Below are positions 23,660-35,879 of a stretch of 64,000 nt of DNA, piece by piece (within the stretch, counting starts at the first letter, position 1; each line of letters opens with the position of its first letter). The stretch spans positions 24,366,802 to 24,430,801 of the forward strand of contig NC_045145.1 in the NCBI RefSeq assembly GCF_008831285.2. Reading direction: 5' to 3'. The notes beneath the pieces are model-generated. The model worked only from the letters and a program-made list of their open reading frames with translations. It was not told the DNA's origin and made no database searches. The position numbers were made by a program, and so were the translations under genes. The DNA is from Nymphaea colorata (taxonomy: Eukaryota > Streptophyta > Magnoliopsida > Nymphaeales > Nymphaeaceae).

Positions 23660-23692
<33 letters not shown>

Positions 23693-23706
23693 CTCTCTCT
23701 CTCTCT
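23660..23706. repeat. (CT)n microsatellite
   Basis: About 23 CT units with one interruption. Confidence 0.95.
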
Positions 23707-23782
23707 TGCGTCTCACTTCCTATGCAACATATATGGAATGTCGACGACGTATAGTGGACAATGTAAAGTAAACCACTGCTGT

Positions 23783-23784
<2 letters not shown>

Positions 23785-23860
<76 letters not shown>
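23785..23860. repeat. (TA)n microsatellite
   Basis: About 38 AT units. Confidence 0.95.
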
Positions 23861-23863
<3 letters not shown>

Positions 23864-25239
23864 GCCTTTGCATGTTGGAAGTTTGGAACACAGGAACCTT
23901 TTGATGTTTTCTTTTACGTGCAAAAAGTTTTCCTATTGATGGACACAATGTGTCCATGTCATTTTATAAAAACCACCAATTTTGCTATGCAAAAGGTATA
24001 GAGTTCGTGTGGAATTATGTGGACTGACCTCGCATCATTAAAGTGTATATTTGTCTTCTCCATTGTACAGGAGATTAAAAAACAAGAAAACGATTGTGTG
24101 CTTATATATGTGCTGAATTTTTTAGTAGCCATGGTTTCCACCATTGTCACAAATATCATTTTCACATTGTAAACAACAAGGTTTTTCTTGGGTATAATAC
24201 AAGCTTGAAAAAGATGGGGAAAATATGGTAAGTTTTTAAAAAAATTAAAATATCTTAAAAATTAGGAAAAAAATAAAATAAATGATAAACTAATAAAACA
24301 ACATCAAAAAATAAGTAACTAAGCAACAAATAAAAATTACAAAATGGAAATAAGCAGTTTAGCATTAAAAAAATTACGTAAATGCCTAAAATGGAAAAAA
24401 AGAAAAAAAAAACGCAAAAAAAACGTGTTTTCATTTTTGGCATTTTTTGGTGTTTTTTAGCTGACTTATTTTTCACCTTTTTAACGCTTTTTGAAAAAAA
24501 AAAATGTGTTTTTTTGTGTCTATGGTTACCGTTGGTGTGCATGTTGAGAGCTTCTAAATTTCTAATGTTTTGTTTGCTCATCATGTGGAAAATTTCGATA
24601 TTTTTGGGAAGAGTATAATGGTATTACAAGCACTCTTCTTACTAAATAAATATCTTTTTGTCTCTGACCAATGATGCTTATCTTAAGTCTGATTATCGTC
24701 ATAACCATGCTGCATGATACTGGCTTCAGTTTCACATATGACTATCATATTACATGTAGAAACCCTTCCCTCCCTTCCCCTTCAAAACTCAAATCTACCT
24801 ATATTTATATGTTTTAATAATAAGTTGCTTTAAAAGGTAGTTCTTGTCGTAGAAGGTTGTCTTCCTGTGTTTTTTTTTTAGTTCTTTTCCATCTAATAGT
24901 AAATTTGTTGCTATTGAACTTAACTTGCAGGTACCTTATTCTTTTCCTAAAAGAACATGGTAAGGAGATCTATGTGGAGGTCCGTGGAGCATATGTAGAT
25001 ACGATGCATAAGGTGGCAGCTGCTATTAACTTGTATTTTTACTTTTATCATATTTTCCTAGTTTTGTGGAGTTGACAATGCATAATCAAGAAATCTCAGT
25101 TTTTGGTTTGCTTTGCCATTTTAGGGAATTCTTGGTTGGCTGACACAGTAGACCATGTACTTACTTGAGATCCATGCCTAATTAGGCACCTCTTTCTAAT
25201 GAAATTTCACTCTAAAATCCATTTCATATTCGTTAGCAT

Positions 25240-25463
25240 TGTTGAAATTAGAAAGTTTGTTTTTAAATGTGGTAGTTATTTGACTATTTAAGAGTTAGGG
25301 TTCCTTTCTGTCCTTTTAATATTTTATTTGTCCTTCTCTTGTAACTGCCTCGGTCGTGCCCTAATCTCCCTTTAAGTTGAGATTAGAGCACGAGATCAAA
25401 ATATACTTTTTCGTCTCTCTCTCTCTCTCCCTCTCTCGTTCTCCCCTTCTTCATCACGTAACA
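25240..25463 (+). repeat. 5' LTR of the copia element
   Basis: Begins TGTTGAAATTAGAAAG and ends ATCACGTAACA. It contains a CT-rich stretch near its end. Matched by 30497-30714. Confidence 0.95.
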
Positions 25464-25475
25464 TGGTATCAGAGC
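25464..25475 (+). other. Primer-binding site of the copia element
   Basis: TGGTATCAGAGC directly abuts the 5' LTR; it is complementary to the 3' end of initiator Met-tRNA, the usual plant copia primer. Confidence 0.95.
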
Positions 25476-25930
25476 CTACGCTGGTGTGATCGACTCAAGT
25501 TTGCTGGCGTGATCCTCTCGTGCATTCCTTACGGTATTGATTCAGTCTGCTGGCGTGAATCTTCAAGTCTGCTGGCGTGAACCAATCGTCTCAGACTTCT
25601 CGTACGTGAGCATCTCAAGTTGTTGCTGGTGTGATCGCTGGTTTACCCTAATTTTTCTTCTTGCGTGGAAGAGGACCTGATCTCGCCTATGTGGAAGGCG
25701 TGATCAGATCCTCTAGTGGAGTGCGTGGACAAAGTTATGGGCTGTTGAGAGTATTTGAGTGGAACGTTATGCTGTTAGTGGTTGCGGTGTAAGGTATGAT
25801 CAGAAGTTTTGGTGACGCAGAACATGTTTTGCTGATATTTTTTTTTCGAAAGATATGGACGTGTTGTTTAAGAGTTGAGGTTGGGAATAGTAGAAGCAGC
25901 GGCAGACCTTGTTTGTAAGGTTTTTTGTTT

Positions 25931-26160
25931 CAGCAAGTTATTTTCTGGCGTGTTTTTCAGCAGGCTGTATTCCCTGTTCTTGTCTAGCGTGTTTTTCCAG
26001 CAAGCTATTTCCAGCAAGTTGTTATTTTCTGGTGTGTTTTTCAGCAGGCTATTTTCAGCAAGTCACTATTTTCAGCAGGCTGTATTCCCTATCCGTTTTT
26101 GGTGTGTTTTTCAGCAGGCTGTATTCCCTGTCCGTTTCTGGTGTGGTTTCAGCAGGCTAC
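25931..26160 (+). repeat. Repeated CAGCARGYT motif in the copia untranslated leader
   Basis: Nine copies of CAGCAGGCT/CAGCAAGTT-like units, mostly preceded by TTTTTC and some followed by GTATTCCCT. Each TTTTTCAG|CAG resembles a splice acceptor. They lie between the primer-binding site and the gag ATG. Confidence 0.85.
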
Positions 26161-26292
26161 TTTTATTTGCTATTTGGGGATGTGAAAGAAACGTGTGCAT
26201 GTTCCTTTGTTTCGTGTTATTCCTGTTGTCCTTGTGAAGTTGCTGCTTATATACAGTTGATCTTGGTATTCTTATCCTTGCTGTGATTTATT

Positions 26293-27112
26293 ATGGCTGA
26301 GAGCCGAAATTCCGAGGGTGGTAACGATCACAAAGGAAGTGGAAATCCCTTCTCCTATGTATCTACAGTCAAATTAGATGGACACAACTATGAACTGTGG
26401 TCCAGATCTTTTATGTTGTCAGTTAAAGGTCATCTAAAGAGACACATAATTGAAGAGGATGAGCCTACTAACAAATCAGGGAAGTACATAACTTGGGAAG
26501 AGGACGACAGCATGGTAATGTCGTGGATTATGAATAGTGTTCAACCTCAAATTGCTTCTACTATTACATACTACACTACTGCGAAGGAGATGTGTGAATT
26601 TCTTAGACAGACATATTCTCAAGATAAGAATGTGAGTAAAATCCTTCAAGTTGAAGAAGAGTTGCACAATCTCCGACAGGGAAGACAGGATTTATCTTAA
26701 TACTTTGCCACAGTTAAAGCCACTTATGAACGTTTGAAATTCTTGCATCCTCTGTGCAAATCGTGTTATAAGTCACACTTTGAACCTACTATGGTTGCAA
26801 AGTTTCTTGCTGGTCTCTCTCCTGAATATACTGCTGCTAAGGATCAGATGCTCACTGGAAGTGAAATTCCTGACCTCTCTGATGCGTACAACAGACTTAG
26901 CCGTCTTGCTATTAGTCTGTCCCAACCAGCTGGTGTGACGCCTGCCTCTGCACTTGCTGTGGGGGTGGACGTGGTCATGGCTCCACCTATAGTACAAGAG
27001 GAAGAGGTATAGGTCGTGGAACTGGGGGCCGTGGGAGGTTCCAATGCACCTATTGTGGTAAGATTGGTCATTTAGAGGATCGTTGTTGGGATAAACATGG
27101 TCGTCCATCCTC
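26293..27112 (+). pseudogene. copia gag, broken by a stop and a frameshift
   Basis: The ATG at 26293 opens a frame with VKLDGHNYELWSRSFMLSVK, the N-terminal copia gag signature. A TAA at 26698-26700 interrupts it (DLS stop YFATVKATYERLK), probably from CAA by C to T. The same frame goes on to about 26957, where one base appears lost in a GGGGG run. After that the Gly/Arg-rich stretch and the CX2CX4HX4C zinc knuckle (CTYCGKIGHLEDRC, 27045-27086) are in the next frame, continuous with protease-integrase. Gag would form the capsid of the virus-like particle. Confidence 0.9.
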
Positions 27113-28595
27113 TTTGTCACAGGGAAGAAATATGGTCACCAAACAGGGCAAGAGCTCTACTTACTCGTCTATGGGTTCTGCACAGACTGCCACTCCTACA
27201 GTGGAGGACTCTTCGCCTAGTATAGCTCCAGAGACAGTTAGCATTGACAGAGTTGAGTATGAGCAATTTTTGGCACACAAAGCTTCACAGGCTTCAGCTA
27301 CTACAGCGGTGACTGATCGAGCCTTCTCAGCGGGTCCTTCCACGTCTGACTCAGGTACTTCGTGGATTATTGATTCAGGAGCATCGAGACATTTCTGCAG
27401 TAGACCCGAGTCTTTTACTACCCTGCATAAATTTCCCCAGCCACGTCATGTAAAAATTGCAGATGGTAGACTGTCACCCATATTAGGTTCTGGAGATGTG
27501 AAACTCTCTAAGTCTATGACTATTCCACATGTTTTATATGCTCCTGAATTTCCATCTCATTTACTCTCGGTTAAACAGTTGACAACTGATTTACACTGTC
27601 GTATTATTTTTGACCCCGGTTCATGCTCATTTCAGGACTTGCAAACTGGGAAGACGATTGGTGGCGGCTATGAGAAAGGGGCTGTCTACATCATGTCGAC
27701 TCCTATGGGCCTTGCTGCTACCTCTTCTACATCAGAGTCTACAGTCTTCCAGTGGCATCTTCGGCTTGATCACCCTTCAACACCCAAGCTCCGTTCTCTC
27801 CTTCCTAATCTCTCTGTTCCAGAGTCTTTTCATTGTGAGGCTTGTCAACTGGGCAAGCACACACGTAGTAGTTTTCCTTCGAGTCTTAGTCCTTCCAGTC
27901 AAGGGTTATTTGATCTTCTTCATGTTGATGTGTGGGGGCCTAGCAGGGTTGCTAGCCGAAATAAGTTTAGGTACTTTCTTGTCGTTGTTGATGATTATTC
28001 TCAAGTCAGTTGGGTATTCCTTTTGAAGGAAAGGTCTGAAGTTATTTGTATTCTCAAAAACTTGATTATTGAAATAAAGACTCAATTTGGTTCTATGGTT
28101 AAGTGTATCCGCACTGATAATGCTCTTGAGTTCAAATCATCTATCTTAATGACCTTTTATGCTGAAAATGGTATCTCTCCCCAATTCACTTGTCCTCATA
28201 CCTCACAACAGAATGGAGTTGCTGAACGAAAGCATCGGCAACTTCTAACTGTTGCTCGTACCATCATGCTTCATAATCATGTTCCTGCATACTTATGGGG
28301 TGATGCCATACTCATGGCTTGTCACCGGACCAATCGTTTGCCGTCATCCTCCATTGACCACAAAGTACCTATCAAACTTGTTTATCCCAATCGAAGCTTG
28401 TTTTTCGTTGCACCAAAAGTTTTTGGTTGTACCTGTTTTGTACACATTCTTGGGCCTAAACGTGATAAACTTGTTGCTCAAGCCATTAAGTGTGTGTTCA
28501 TTGGCTATCCTCGAAACCAAAAAGGGTACAAGTGTTTTGAGTCGGCAACTCACAAAGAGTATATCAGTGCGGATGTCACTTTTTTTGAGTCTTAG
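27113..28595 (+). pseudogene. copia protease and integrase part of pol
   Basis: An open stretch with the protease motif WIIDSGASRHFCS (27363-27401), the GAG-pre-integrase segment WHLRLDHPSTPKLRSLLP, and the integrase core: LLHVDVWGPS, RTDNALEF, and QQNGVAERKHRQLL supply the D, D and E. It ends with TAG at 28593-28595 inside ADVTFFES, where family members read on; the frame reopens at once behind it (SYFSHTS). The catalytic residues are intact, so this part may have decayed only recently. Confidence 0.92.
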
Positions 28596-30489
28596 TCTTA
28601 CTTCAGTCATACTTCTGCTTCAACTAAAGTACCATGTCATATCCCTTTACCTATTCCTCCTATCCTGTTGCAATCCTTTCCATCCCCTACTCTCACTATG
28701 AATAGGTTTCAGGATCCCCCATTGGTCTACAATCGGCGACAGGACTCCTCTCATGGTCGACCATCAGACTCTTCTCAAGATGTAAGCCCTCCTGAAGTAA
28801 GTATACCTGATGTTGTTCCTTTAGATGACTTGCCTATAGCCCTGCGCAAAGGCAAGAGACAGTGTACCATGCATCCTATCTCTCACTTTGTTTCCACTGC
28901 CCATCTTGATGATAACTTACAACAGTTTCTGAAGGCTATGACAGTTCATACTGTCCCAACTTGTCATCAACAGGCCTTACTAGATTGTAAATGGCGAACA
29001 GCTATGCAAGATGAGATGGATGCTCTCGTACAGCGTGGTACCTGGGAGTTGGTTGATCCACCTAAAGATTGTGACATCGTTGGTTCCAAATTGGTATTTA
29101 CAGTCAAATATAATTCAGATGGGTCGTTAGAACGATACAAGGCTCGATTAGTAGCTAAAGGTTACACTCAGACATACGGGGTTGACTTCTTTGAGACGTT
29201 CTCTCCAGTGGCACGATTGGGCACTATTCGCCTTATTATTTCTGTTGCAGTACACTCTGATTGGCCTATGTATCAGCTTGATGTGAAGAATGTTTTTTTG
29301 TATGGCGATCTTGAGGAGACTGTATATATGCAGCAAACACCAGGGTTCGAAAGACAGGGGGAGTGTAGTAAATTGTGTCGGTTGAAGAAGGCTATCTATG
29401 GACTTAAACAAAGTCCTAGGGCATGGTTCCACAAATTATCAGAGGTGGTTTCACAATGTGGATTTGAACGATCTCCGTTGGATCATTCCCTATTCATCAA
29501 GAAGACCTTCACAGGTATAGTTGTCATGATAGTTTATGTTGATGACATTATCTTGACAGGTGATTGTGGTCGAGAAATATCTGCTACAAAGGTCTTTCTT
29601 CAAAAAACATTTTGTCACGAAGGATCTTGGTCACTTGAGATATTTTCTTGGGATTGAAGTTGTGAAAAACAAAGAAGGTGTAGCATTGTCTCAAAGGAAG
29701 TATGTCCTTGATTTACTGCAGGACACAGGGATGCTAGGGACCAAGCCGGCTAATCTCCCTATGAACCCACGTATTCACCTTCATGATGATCAATCAGAAC
29801 TAGAGATTCTCGATCTTACAGGTCTCTCATTGGAAAACTACTTTATGTTACTGTAACAAGGCCAGACATAAGCTTTGCTGTTGAAAAATTAAGCCAGTTT
29901 ATGGAAAAGCCTAGAAAAGTCCACTAGGATGCAGCGATGATGGTATTGAAATACCTAAAATCATCCCCAGGCAGAGGCCTCTTCTTTTAAGAAGGGTGAA
30001 TCTCTTGATGTTGTTGCTTATAGTGATGCTGACTATGCAGGGTCTGTTGATGATAGAAGGTCTACAACTGGCTTCTGTGTCTTTGTTGGGGGTAATCTCA
30101 TATCATGGAGAAGCAAGAAACAAAATGTAGTCTCTAGATCAAGTGCAGAATCTGAATATAGAGCAATGGCTCAAACAGTGACTGAAATTACCTGGGTTAA
30201 ATCTATGCTAACGAATATGAGTATTCATGTTCCTCTTCTTATGAAAATGTACTGTGATAACAAGGCGGCCACTTACATTGCAAACAATTCAGTATTTCAT
30301 GAAAGAACAAAGCACATTGAGGTGGATTGTCATTATATTCGTGACTTTATAAAAGAAGGTGTGGTGTCCACTGTTCATGTTGCTTCTGAAGACCAAGCAG
30401 CAGATATGTTTACTAAAGCTCTTCCAATTGGTGATTTCTCTAGATGTTGTAATAAGCTGAGCATGGTTGATATCTATGCTCCAGCTTGA
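28596..30489 (+). pseudogene. copia reverse transcriptase and RNase H, multiply broken
   Basis: RT begins around WRTAMQDEMDALVQRGTWEL (28990) and holds KARLVAKGYTQ, the LDVKNVFLYGDLEE segment (the usual Ala is Val in NVFL) and YVDDIILTG (29534-29560). A frameshift between 29565 and 29620 leads to VTKDLGHLRYFLGIEV in another frame. A second shift occurs at about 29820 before the RSLIGKLLYVTVTRPD motif, a TAG at 29925-29927 stands for the Trp of VHWDAA, and a third shift at about 29985 precedes RNase H (AYSDADYAGS, SRSSAESEYRAMA, ERTKHIEVDCHYIRD). RNase H is open to the stop at 30487. The product cannot be made as one protein. Confidence 0.92.
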
Positions 30490-30496
30490 GGGGGAG
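30485..30496 (+). other. Polypurine tract of the copia element
   Basis: GCTTGAGGGGGAG-type purine run immediately before the 3' LTR; it overlaps the end of the RNase H frame. Confidence 0.85.
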
Positions 30497-30714
30497 TGTT
30501 GAAATTAGAAAGTTTGTTTTTAAATGTAGTAGTTATTTGACTATTTAAGAGTTAGGGTTCCTTTCTGTCCTTTTAATATTTTATTTGTCCTTCTCTTGTA
30601 ACTGCCTCAGTCGTGCCCTAATCTCCCTTTAAGTTGAGATTAGAGCACGAGATCAAAATATACTTTTTCCTCTCTCTCTCCCTCTCTCGTTCTCCCCTTC
30701 TTCATCACGTAACA
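30497..30714 (+). repeat. 3' LTR of the copia element
   Basis: 218 bases. Differs from the 5' LTR by two G/A substitutions and a shorter CT run. Confidence 0.95.
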
Positions 30715-31815
30715 TATGACAAGATATTCTGTACTGAGGATATAGGCATTAACACCTGTTGTCATGAATACCATTCTCTGGCTTTTTCTGGTGAAGCTTT
30801 TCTCACATATTAATCTGGAAATTTGTTTATCTTGGAAAATCTTAGGAATTCAAAAAATTAAAAATATAAGTTATGAAATTTTGATTTTTGTAGTAACTTT
30901 CCCAGAAAAACATGTGTAAACATTGAAAATAGTTATTGAAATGCTAACAAAAAAAATATAATATATTAAAATCACTTCCTTTGCAGAATAAAAATGCAAG
31001 CAAGAAACCTGATATTTTTTATTTTGGTTTTTTTTTCAAATATTGTAATTTTTTTCACTTTTGTTTTCATTTGACCTTCTTTTTGTGATATTGAGAAAAT
31101 GGTGGTGTTATCATGCATGGTGGGATTGGATTTTGGCTTTTCATCTAATTCAAATTATCAGCAAACGACAATGATTGCAGAACCAGCATCCTTGTTCTAC
31201 AGGAGTAGTTTGTGTTCTTTTTCAAAGATGTAGATATTTTTGTTAATTTGCATGAAGCTTTTTCTTGTCCAATTTTGCCTACTTCTTACCTTTGGCAACT
31301 GTGACTAAGTCCACATTGTCTTCATCTGATACTTGAATGATGCTCAGGATTTAGTCCACTGGATATTCAAGATGAGGTGAGGGAGGAAATGTAATTACTA
31401 ATTAGTAAATGATTTTATTCAATAGTCAATGATGGGTGACCTGTGAGAATAAAAAAGAGGCTGGAGCTAGTACTGGAAATGCGACACCACAGTTTGTATA
31501 GAACTTCATAAATCCTCATAAATTGGTAGGAATAAAATCTAGTAGCTATATTGTAATGTATACATGGTACATGTAAGTCACTGGTGCTTTTAAATGCACG
31601 CAGCATCCGCATCGACTGAACAGGGATGCGGGTGAAAACACAGGTGCAGCTCCAACATACACTGGAGTCACGACTTGCTTTTTTCCCTTTTTTTTCTCTA
31701 TTTATTTCTCTCCCTTTGTTCCCTTTACCTCTCTCTCTCTTTCAAACTTTTAGCTTTCTCTCTCTTTCTTTAAAAATGAGGACAGCAAAAGGACCAGCAG
31801 TTTGTCATCTTTTTT

Positions 31816-31885
31816 AGGCAGTCTGGTCGTCCTTTTTAAAGGACAACCAGTCTGTTGTCCTTTAAAAAGGACGACCAGACTGCCT
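31816..31885. repeat. Perfect 70-base palindrome (31-base arms, 8-base loop)
   Basis: Left arm 31816-31846 begins AGGCAGTCTGGTCGTCC; right arm 31855-31885 is its exact reverse complement; the loop is CCAGTCTG. It lies in the VPS52 intron in AT-rich DNA. Transcribed from either strand it would form a perfect hairpin. Confidence 0.97.
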
Positions 31886-33979
31886 ATATTTTAGAAAAAC
31901 TTTCTTTTATTCAATTTAAAATTTAAAAAATAAATTGTATTCTATTTCCATGTGCCCTTAAAATGCACCCAACACCCACATTCAATTGAAAATCCACCCA
32001 GCAAGAAAAATGATTTTTGAAAAAAAAATTAATTTTCAGTAAAAAAGATATAAATATATAGCATTATTATACATATATAGCTGCACCCCCATAGCCAAAT
32101 TTTCTGAAATGTGCAGCACCGGCTCCAGCACCTGCACACTGCATGTATGTGACATAGCATGTGGTGCATGTCTGCATTATGTAATAGTGTATTTGCCCAG
32201 TCTGTACATTATTCAACATAAAAACTCCAATAAATAGATGTTATCCTAGTTGTCGTGTTGCAGATGTTGGTGTGGTTGCACATATCCTTGCTGTGTTTCT
32301 GTGGTTAATATCTGTCTGCAAGTATGCATATGCAATTATGCACCTGTACAAACATGAACTTGTGTGCTTACTGCTTACAAAAGCATTTTTTTGCACTTCT
32401 TTTGCAATTATGCATGCATACACATGGATATATGAATAAATATAAGCATGTATCTCAGCACATACCCCAGAGTAATCTTGTTTGCATCTATTTGACCACT
32501 GTTCTTTGTGGAAAAAACTGTATGGCAGGTTTTAAGTGCACATTTTCGTGCATATATTCAAGCACTGGAGAAACTACAGTTGGATATAGCAACAGCAAGT
32601 GATCTGATTGGAGTAGAGGCAAGAGGTGCTGGCTTGTTTTCAAGAGTGAGGGAACCATTGAAGAATAAATCTGCTGTTTTTGCTTTGGGGGACAGGATTG
32701 CTATTTTAAAGGTATTTTCATTTTGTACTGTTAGCAGATCCCCTCCCTTCTCACTTTGATGTACATTAATTCCCGGTTTTTGTGTCAAAGGATTCATGAT
32801 GTCTTGTATTGTTGGACAAGCCAGATTTCTATAGTAAAGCACTTTTTTATAGTTTATACATCTGAATTTTCAATTCTAACTTTTCTTGTATACTGAACAT
32901 CAGGTGTGCAATTTATGGCATGTTACTTCATTTCATCCAGATTTTAAGGTCGTGTCATGGTTTCTTGGTCAAGGCAACACAGATATGCATAAAACTATGA
33001 AAATTATTACTTTATTTTCTGAGGTCATCAGCCAGCCACTTCCACTGTATATACTGGGATATTTTTCCCTGATCAGAAGGGCCCTAAAATAAGAAACAAA
33101 ACATAAGCTGTACATAAGATGTCCATTTATGTCTCTTCAGTAGGAATTGGCAAACCGGTTCTTCTGTAACAGAAGATTCCACCTATTCCTTTCAAACCTT
33201 GCCACGTGTGGAAGTCCATGGTGGAATTTCTGACACAGGTATGGGCTTTGATCAGCTCCAGCATTTACATTTTTGCTCAAAAGAGATGGGGTTTGCTATG
33301 ATGCCAATTTTGAACTTTTTAGATGCCATCGAAGGATGCCTTGCTGCAAGCCTTAAAATAAATTTGGCCATTCTGCCATGGCCTTGTCTGCTGGTCATCG
33401 TCCTACTAGGTTGCTTGCTATAGTTCTATTCAAATAAAGGCCAAATCCAATGTCCATGGATGTGTTGGCTTGGTGTTGACAAGACTACTGGATTATTAGA
33501 CTATACAATTTTCTCTGGCTGCCATGCTTGCTGCTTTTACATTTCTTACAAGGAGTAAAAATTTGGAAAATAAAGGCTTAGTGAAGGATTTTGGTATAAT
33601 GAGTGATTAATAAGGATTGACTATTGAGATGGCCTTTTCAGAGATTGAGATCCTAGTTGCACTGAGATGGAAACAATTGCTGACCACCAATCTAAACCTT
33701 ATTCTGTTTATATTGGAAAAAAGTCGCAACAACACAACTTCCTTTTGTATGTGCTATTCTTCTTTGCAGGACCATTTCAGAGGTATTTATCAAGAGAGAT
33801 TTATAATATCAATATTTTATGTTCTAGGAAAATTTATGGAACTCTATGAATTTATTTGATCAATGGATAAGCTTGCCAAGAAACTGCAGGATGGTATCCT
33901 GAACTTGAGAATAGGAAACATTTGGAAATTTCTGAATGATCAAGCCTAGGTTTTGTCTTTACCATTTGCTGTAGGAAAG

Positions 33980-34167
33980 TTGCAAACCACCAGAAGATCA
34001 AAAAAATAATGAATTTGCATTTGCATAGAGGAAAGGTGGAAGCTAAGTATCTTAATCTTTTTTGTGTGTTTGCTTGCAAACCACCAGAAGATCAAAAAAA
34101 TAATGAATTTGCATTTGCTTAGAGGAAAGGTAGAAGCTAAGTATCTTAATCTTTTTTATGTGGGTTT
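33980..34167. repeat. 94-base tandem duplication in a VPS52 intron
   Basis: Units 33980-34073 and 34074-34167 both begin TTGCAAACCACCAGAAGATC and differ at only a few bases. They lie in the intron 32712-34510. Confidence 0.92.
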
Positions 34168-35879
34168 TCTGTATCAGTATGTTGTCCTATCTTTATTTTT
34201 TAGTTAGGCTATATTCTGATATAAGCTGAAAATATTAAGTATTTGTTGATTTAAACCTTCACGCTTAATTGTTTCTGTTTATCATTTATGTTTTCATTGT
34301 TTTGCATTGTTACAAAAAAATCTAATTAAATCCTCTGAGGTTTTTTTGGAAATATTATGCATCATGGGCACTTGTAGTAAGTTTTTTCTCTCAGCATTTT
34401 GTTTGTTTCTTCTGTTATGTTTGTAAAGGCACCACAAAGTCCTTTCTTCCTTTGTTATATTGAGCATCTTGCCTTTTACTGCAGCTTCTTACTTGGCTTG
34501 TTGATTGTAGGAAATTGATCAACCGGCATTAATTCCTCATATAGCAGAAGCTAGCTCTTCGAAATACCCATATGAAGTCCTATTTAGGAGCTTGCATAAG
34601 CTGCTTATGGATACAGCTACATCAGAGTATTGAGTCCCACAACAAATTATTACGTTTAAAGATTCTTCTTTGAATATCTTGGTAGTGTATCAAATTGATT
34701 TGATTGTGGCAGGTACCTTTTTTGTGATGATTTTTTTGGTGAGGAGCAAATCTTCCATGACATATTTGCAGGTGCGCTTAGTATAGATGAGTAATGGATA
34801 AATATTAGTTGACGAAATTTTAAATGGATCATCTGAATATCTTGACCTTACATGCACTTGTTAATCCTTCTGGTTTGATCGGTAAGATAGCTCAGGGACA
34901 CATAATTCTACTTGTTTGCAATTTCAGTCAGATTGTAGGGTTCTTATCACTAATACATCATCTACACTCATGGCAGGTCCATTTGCTGTTATTGATGAGC
35001 ACTTCAACTCTATTCTCGTCAATTGTTTTGATGCAATTGGACTAATGCTTATGATTCATATAATAGACCAGCACCGGGTACAGTATGACATAGAGTGGGG
35101 ATTGTTATTTGCAAATTATGATTGGTGATGGGGGTGCTTGAGCTTCTTTTGTGCTTTTCAATTTCTGGTTAAGGCTCCTATGATTTATTTTCTCTTACCA
35201 CCATGCAAGAAGAAAAACCTTCAGTAACCTTTAAAATGCAGTGTGTCTCTCTGTAGTCTGCTCAAAAGTTTACTGATGATTTTTTTAATTTCAGCTGGTC
35301 ATGTCCCGCCGCCGCATCCCATGCCTGGACTCATACTTAGACAAGGTATGCATGTAAAGTAGTAGCAATAGTACTTAAGACGTACTTTTTTGCATCATAG
35401 GAAGTGTTTCTCCAAGGAGTCGAGTCACATGGGCTCACCAAAGTGACTGGCGCCCCTGTCTCAACTTGTCAAGGGTAAGGGTGCCAGTACACCAAAAACC
35501 AAAGTCAGATGAGTTGGGTGCATTCAGTGGCAGCTGACTAGTTTGGTCCAGTTTTGGGTGCATCTCTGGCTCAAGTCAGTGGAGATCCAGTGCGGACTCT
35601 GTCTGGCTGCACCTGAGTCGATCTCTCTCTCTCTCCTGCTCTTTATTTGTGTATCTGCACCCCTTGCTTATGTGGTGTAGATATGTGCATATTTTTCTTT
35701 AAATGTGTTTACATGTAGACTGTGGTTTCTCAATTTAATATGTCGTCCAACATATAAAAAATGAAGGGCTTAAGATGCATCAGGAATATTACATAGTAAA
35801 ACATTGTGGAACATGAATTTTGAGTTTAGACGTGGGTATGAATTCTGGAGTATTTGGCAATACGGTCTTTAAAATTTAG

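Larger units (their letters stand above)
20007..24930. other. Gene-poor stretch between MT gene C and the VPS52 fragment
   Basis: To about 21005 it is the duplicated 3' flank of gene C. 21112-21490 is a possible hAT-like MITE. A GC-richer patch at 23416-23555 ends in a plausible splice donor (GGCAGGTATGC) and looks like a plant 5' untranslated exon, but no coding exon follows it. Microsatellites lie at 23660-23706 and 23785-23860, and an A/T-rich purine tract at 24380-24510. None of the N-terminal VPS52 exons is visible. Confidence 0.5.
25240..30714 (+). mobile_element. Ty1/copia LTR retrotransposon, defective, nearly identical LTRs
   Basis: 5.5 kb from TGTTGAAATT to ATCACGTAACA. LTRs are 224 and 218 bases. 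A primer-binding site complementary to initiator Met-tRNA follows the 5' LTR and a polypurine tract precedes the 3' LTR. Internal order is gag (zinc knuckle), protease, integrase, RT, RNase H, the copia order. The LTRs differ at about two bases plus a CT-repeat indel, yet the coding part has about seven stops or frameshifts. The flanking five bases are AGCAT and TATGA, so no target-site duplication is evident. Confidence 0.95.
25013..32528 (+). other. VPS52 intron of 7.5 kb hosting the copia element
   Basis: Between two in-phase VPS52 exons. It contains the copia element 25240-30714 in the sense orientation, then AT-rich sequence with a perfect hairpin at 31816-31885. Nothing else recognisable. 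Confidence 0.7.

Noticed and set aside
24640-24660. Candidate upstream VPS52 exon (LQALFLLNKY-like reading)
   Set aside because: Only a faint resemblance to the expected residues, with no proper acceptor and a wrong donor phase.
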